DNA of 64,000 nucleotides from NCBI GenBank assembly GCA_000242815.2, contig AHHB01000022.1:25191-89190 (forward strand), read 5' to 3'. Below, piece by piece: positions 60,723 through 64,000 of this stretch (the stretch's first letter is position 1; the number at the start of each line of letters is the position of its first letter). A program made the position numbers and the translations under genes. Under the pieces are notes generated by a model, which was not told the origin of the DNA, ran no database searches, and saw only the letters and a program-made list of their open reading frames with translations. Source of the DNA: Janthinobacterium lividum PAMC 25724. GTDB taxonomy: Bacteria > Pseudomonadota > Gammaproteobacteria > Burkholderiales > Burkholderiaceae_D.

Positions 60723-62207
60723 ATGAAATATTCAGATTTGCGGGATTTTATTTCCCAGCTGCAACAAATGGGTGAGCTTAAGCCCATTTCGACCCCTATT
60801 TCACCGATTTTGGAGATGACCGAGGTGTGTGACCGCACCTTGCGTGCGGGCGGACCGGCCTTGCTGTTCAATAATCCCACGGGACACACGATGCCGGTGC
60901 TGGGCAATCTGTTCGGCACCACCCGTCGCGTGGCGTTGGGCATGGGGGCGCAAGATGTCAGCGAGTTGCGCAAGATCGGCCATGTGCTGGCGCGCCTAAA
61001 GGAGCCGGAACCGCCGAAGGGTTTCAAGGATTTGCTGGGCCTCGGTTCGCTGGTGAAATCCGTGTGGGATATGTCGCCCAAAGAGCTGCGCGGCGCGAAG
61101 TGCCAGGAAATCGTCTGGGAAGGCAATGACGTCGACCTGGCGCGCCTGCCCATTCAGCACTGCTGGCCTGGCGATATCGCTCCCCTGATCACCTGGGGCC
61201 TGGTGATCACCAAGGGCCCGAACAAGAAGCGGCAAAACCTGGGTATTTATCGCCAGCAAGTGCTGGGACGCAATAAGGTCATCATGCGCTGGCTGGCGCA
61301 CCGCGGCGGGGCGCTGGACTTCCGCGAGCATGCGATTCAAAACAAGGGCAAGCCGTATCCGATCGCTGTCGCGCTCGGTGCCGATCCCGCTACTATATTA
61401 GGCGCCGTGACGCCGGTGCCCGATAGCCTGTCCGAATACCAGTTCGCCGGCTTGCTGCGCGGCAGCCGTACGGAGCTGGTGAAAGCCATCGGCAGCGAAT
61501 TGCGTGTGCCCGCTTCGGCCGAAATCGTGCTCGAAGGTCACATCTATCCCGATGAAAACCATCCGAGCGGCTATGAACATGCGCTGGAAGGGCCGTATGG
61601 CGACCATACCGGCTACTATAATGAGCAGGACAGTTTCCCGGTATTCACCATCGACCGCATCACCATGCGCCGCGATCCGATTTACCATTCCACGTACACG
61701 GGCAAGCCGCCGGACGAGCCGGCCATACTGGGCCTGGCCCTGAATGAAGTATTCGTGCCGCTGCTGCAAAAGCAGTTTGGCGAAATCACCGACTTTTATC
61801 TGCCGCCCGAAGGCTGCAGCTACCGCATGGCCGTTGTGCAGATCAAGAAGCAGTACGCGGGCCACGCCAAGCGCGTGATGTTCGGCGTGTGGAGCTTCTT
61901 GCGCCAGTTCATGTATACCAAGTTCATCGTGGTGGTCGACGAAGACGTGAATATCCGCGACTGGAAAGAGGTCATCTGGGCCATCACCACGCGCGTCGAC
62001 CCGATCCGCGACACGACGCTGGTCGACAATACGCCCATCGATTACCTGGACTTTGCCTCGCCGGTCAGCGGCCTGGGCAGCAAGATGGGTATCGATGCGA
62101 CGAATAAATGGCCGGGCGAAACGACGCGCGAGTGGGGTACGACCATCGCCATGACGCCGGAAGTGAAGGCCAGGGTGGATGGCATCTGGCAAGAGCTGGG
62201 CTTGTAG
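60723..62207 (+). CDS. ubiD: 3-octaprenyl-4-hydroxybenzoate decarboxylase UbiD
   Basis: A 494-residue prenyl-FMN-dependent decarboxylase of ubiquinone synthesis. It starts [14 protein letters not shown]. The prFMN and active-site regions are visible: [19 protein letters not shown], the acid-rich [19 protein letters not shown] and [16 protein letters not shown] (here [12 protein letters not shown]). The motif [20 protein letters not shown] follows, cited as [17 protein letters not shown]. It needs prFMN from UbiX. It lies ahead of a palindromic repeat and the SRP RNA gene. Confidence 0.96.
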   Translation: MKYSDLRDFISQLQQMGELKPISTPISPILEMTEVCDRTLRAGGPALLFNNPTGHTMPVLGNLFGTTRRVALGMGAQDVSELRKIGHVLARLKEPEPPKGFKDLLGLGSLVKSVWDMSPKELRGAKCQEIVWEGNDVDLARLPIQHCWPGDIAPLITWGLVITKGPNKKRQNLGIYRQQVLGRNKVIMRWLAHRGGALDFREHAIQNKGKPYPIAVALGADPATILGAVTPVPDSLSEYQFAGLLRGSRTELVKAIGSELRVPASAEIVLEGHIYPDENHPSGYEHALEGPYGDHTGYYNEQDSFPVFTIDRITMRRDPIYHSTYTGKPPDEPAILGLALNEVFVPLLQKQFGEITDFYLPPEGCSYRMAVVQIKKQYAGHAKRVMFGVWSFLRQFMYTKFIVVVDEDVNIRDWKEVIWAITTRVDPIRDTTLVDNTPIDYLDFASPVSGLGSKMGIDATNKWPGETTREWGTTIAMTPEVKARVDGIWQELGL

Positions 62208-62213
62208 AGCCAA

Positions 62214-62271
62214 CCCAAGAGCAGATGCTGGGGTCGTACCCTCAGGGTACGACCCCAGATTTTGCCTTTGG
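62214..62271. repeat. GGGTC palindromic repeat, second copy
   Basis: A perfect inverted repeat with arms CTGGGGTCGTACCC (62228-62241) and GGGTACGACCCCAG (62245-62258) around TCA. Read on the minus strand, its flanks (AGGCAAA before, CTCTTGGG after) match the copy at 9205-9265, so both belong to one roughly 60-bp element. It starts 7 bases after the ubiD stop. Confidence 0.8.
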
Positions 62272-62317
62272 GGGTACGCTGGTTTTGTGTGACTTCCCCA
62301 ATCTTGCGCAGGTCGGT

Positions 62318-62323
62318 TATAAT
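62318..62323 (+). promoter_or_regulatory. -10 box of the SRP RNA gene
   Basis: A perfect TATAAT ends 7 bases before the predicted 5' end of the 4.5S RNA. No clean -35 box is seen 17 bp upstream. Confidence 0.7.
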
Positions 62324-62330
62324 TATCCCC

Positions 62331-62426
62331 GGCGGGCCCCTGCGCATCGTGGCATGGCTAACCTGGTCAGGTCGGGAACGAAGCAGCCACGGCTATTAAC
62401 CATGAGTGCCGCAGATCAGGCTCGCC
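62331..62426 (+). ncRNA. ffs: 4.5S signal recognition particle RNA
   Basis: A hairpin RNA of about 96 nt. The ends GGCGGGCC and GGCTCGCC pair. The tip carries the Ffh-binding core GGTCAGGTCGGGAACGAAGC, given here as GTCAGGTCGGGAACGAAGCA. It is the RNA of the bacterial SRP with Ffh, targeting membrane proteins. Position just ahead of dnaX is common in betaproteobacteria. Confidence 0.93.
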
Positions 62427-62457
62427 TCCTTCGGGAATGTTGTATGAGGATCATCAA

Positions 62458-62482
62458 GCTAGCTGCCATGGGCAGCTTTTTT
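62458..62482 (+). terminator. Terminator after the SRP RNA gene
   Basis: AGCTGCC (62461-62467) and GGCAGCT (62471-62477) form a stem with an ATG loop, followed by a run of six T. It ends about 185 bases before dnaX. Confidence 0.85.
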
Positions 62483-62666
62483 GTTTTTACGGCGACATTT
62501 TTCCCTAGTGCCGCAGCATTGCCGAGCGTGCCGTGTTTTCCCTGTCTCTTACGGGCCATGTTATACAATTGCTGCTTTGCCGCGTTTGCCATAGTGTATG
62601 GCCCGGCCATGAGGCTTGCGCCCGTCGCGCAGGATCACCCGCAAAATCGCATGGTAAAATCTCAGC

Positions 62667-64000
62667 ATGTCCTATCAAGTCCTCGCCCGTAAATACCGCC
62701 CCAAGAATTTCGAGACGCTCGTCGGCCAGGAGCATGTCGTGCGCGCGCTCACGCATGCCTTGCACAGCGGCCGCCTGCACCATGCCTACCTGTTCACGGG
62801 CACGCGCGGCGTCGGCAAGACGACCCTGTCGCGCATCCTGGCCAAGTCGCTCAATTGCATCGGTCCCGATGGTAGCGGTGGCATCACTGCCCAGCCTTGC
62901 GGCGTGTGTGTAGCGTGTACGGCAATTGATGCGGGACGCTTTGTCGACTATATAGAGATGGATGCGGCGTCCAACCGTGGCGTTGACGAAATGGCGCAGC
63001 TGCTGGAACAAGCGGTCTACGCGCCAAGCAATGCGCGCTTCAAGGTCTACATGATCGATGAGGTGCACATGCTGACCAACCATGCGTTCAATTCCATGCT
63101 GAAAACCCTGGAAGAGCCGCCCGAGCACGTCAAGTTCATCCTGGCTACGACGGATCCGCAAAAAATTCCCGTGACCGTGCTGTCGCGCTGCCTGCAGTTC
63201 AACCTCAAGCAGATGCCGCCTGGCCACATCATCAGCCACCTGGACAATATCCTGGGGCAGGAAGGCATCGCCTTCGAGCAGCCGGCCTTGCGCCTGCTGG
63301 CTCAGGGCGCACACGGTTCCATGCGCGATGCCTTGTCGCTGACGGACCAGGCTATCGCCTATGCGGCCGGCGCAGTAACGCTCGATGCCGTGCAAGGCAT
63401 GCTCGGCGCGCTCGACCAGTCCTACCTGGTGCGCTTGCTCGACGCTCTGGCGCAGCAAGATGGCGCCGACCTGCTGGCCGTGGCCGACGAGATGGCGGCG
63501 CGCAGCCTGTCTTACAACGGTGCCCTGCAAGATTTGGGCACCTTGCTGCATCGCATTGCGCTGGCGCAAACTGTGCCCGCCGCCTTGCCGCAGGATTTGC
63601 CCGAATACGCTGACATCGTGCGCCTGGCATCTGCTTTTGACGCCGAAGAAGTGCAACTGTTTTACCAGATTGCCGTGCATGGCCGCAATGAACTGGGCTT
63701 GGCGCCTGACGAATACGCGGGCTTTACCATGACCTTGCTGCGCATGCTGGCCTTTCGGCCTGGCGTAGGCGGTGCCGATGGCGTACCGGCGGCAGCGCCT
63801 GTGGCAGCGCCGGGCAACCGTCCCGCTGCCGTCGCTGCCGCGCGCGCCGCAGCAGGAGCTTCTGCACCCGCTGCCCGCGCCGCCATGAACAGCGTGGCCA
63901 GCCATGCTGCCGTGACACCGCCCGCCGTCGCAGCCGCCGCTGCCGCCAGCATGGCGCGCAGCGAAGCGCCGCCACCACGCGTGGTTGCCTCTGCTGCTGC
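62667..64000 (+). CDS. dnaX: DNA polymerase III subunit gamma/tau, 5' part (truncated by window end)
   Basis: The first 444 codons of the clamp-loader ATPase. MSYQVLARKYRPKNFETLVG is the invariant start. Walker A is GTRGVGKTT, the zinc-binding Cys cluster is CGVCVAC with an earlier Cys, Walker B is MIDEVHML, and the SRC sensor region is VLSRCLQF. From about residue 370 it turns into an Ala/Pro-rich linker typical of tau. The stop lies beyond 64000. A frameshift site for gamma production cannot be judged in this part. Confidence 0.95.
   Translation, partial: MSYQVLARKYRPKNFETLVGQEHVVRALTHALHSGRLHHAYLFTGTRGVGKTTLSRILAKSLNCIGPDGSGGITAQPCGVCVACTAIDAGRFVDYIEMDAASNRGVDEMAQLLEQAVYAPSNARFKVYMIDEVHMLTNHAFNSMLKTLEEPPEHVKFILATTDPQKIPVTVLSRCLQFNLKQMPPGHIISHLDNILGQEGIAFEQPALRLLAQGAHGSMRDALSLTDQAIAYAAGAVTLDAVQGMLGALDQSYLVRLLDALAQQDGADLLAVADEMAARSLSYNGALQDLGTLLHRIALAQTVPAALPQDLPEYADIVRLASAFDAEEVQLFYQIAVHGRNELGLAPDEYAGFTMTLLRMLAFRPGVGGADGVPAAAPVAAPGNRPAAVAAARAAAGASAPAARAAMNSVASHAAVTPPAVAAAAAASMARSEAPPPRVVASAA

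Noticed and set aside
1..64000. CRISPR arrays, prophage or complete insertion sequences
   Set aside because: No regularly spaced direct repeats with unique spacers, phage structural genes or transposases were found; the repeats present are short palindromes or local duplications.

Overview
The window looks like a chromosomal segment of a high-GC Gram-negative betaproteobacterium, most likely Oxalobacteraceae (Janthinobacterium/Massilia/Duganella type). This rests on overall protein character, the glyA-nrdR-rib gene order, a ZTP riboswitch ahead of glyA, a ubiD-ffs-dnaX block and a tol-pal operon followed by tRNA-Lys genes. The species is an inference. There is no prophage, complete insertion sequence or CRISPR array.

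Left part (1-9341): a Fur-type promoter drives a heme-use operon (hmuSTUV). Then come a SEC-C/YecA-family protein (minus), the stress kinase SrkA, an 822-residue Ala/Glu-rich coiled-coil protein of unknown role, a small membrane-anchored protein and a cluster of GGGTC-nGACCC palindromic repeats.

9342-18443 (all minus strand): a tellurium-resistance-type (Ter) stress locus. One transcription unit is a chain of overlapping genes: ATP-grasp, phosphoribosyltransferase, HAD phosphatase, StiP-like, CitE-like and a two-domain TerA-like protein. Upstream of it are terC-like (DUF475), terD and an AIM24 gene. An intrinsic terminator touches the AIM24 ribosome-binding site.

18691-33861: a DUF212 membrane protein, an RND efflux adaptor/pump pair, a TcyP-like cystine carrier (minus), small unknowns and YigZ. 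After these comes a four-gene locus with a double-headed TetR regulator, a TonB-dependent receptor, a secreted PI-PLC-like phosphodiesterase and an MFS carrier. This reads as an outer-membrane uptake system for a phosphodiester or inositol-type substrate, which is inference.

34048-43343 (mainly minus): ybgC-tolQRAB-pal-cpoB, then four tRNA-Lys(UUU) genes arranged as two duplicated pairs. The pairs are separated by a 3.4-kb islet holding an Old Yellow Enzyme homologue, an ArsR regulator and an acyltransferase.

43640-59203 (plus): ZTP riboswitch-glyA-nrdR, a minor-pilin/PilY1 cluster (pilV, pilW, pilX, pilY1, pilE, fimT), then ribD-ribE-unknown-ribB-ribH-nusB. The ribB product has a degenerate GTP cyclohydrolase II half (RibBX type). 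After convergent nusB and a lytic transglycosylase come ubiD, a second copy of the palindromic repeat, the 4.5S SRP RNA and the 5' part of dnaX, which runs off the window end.
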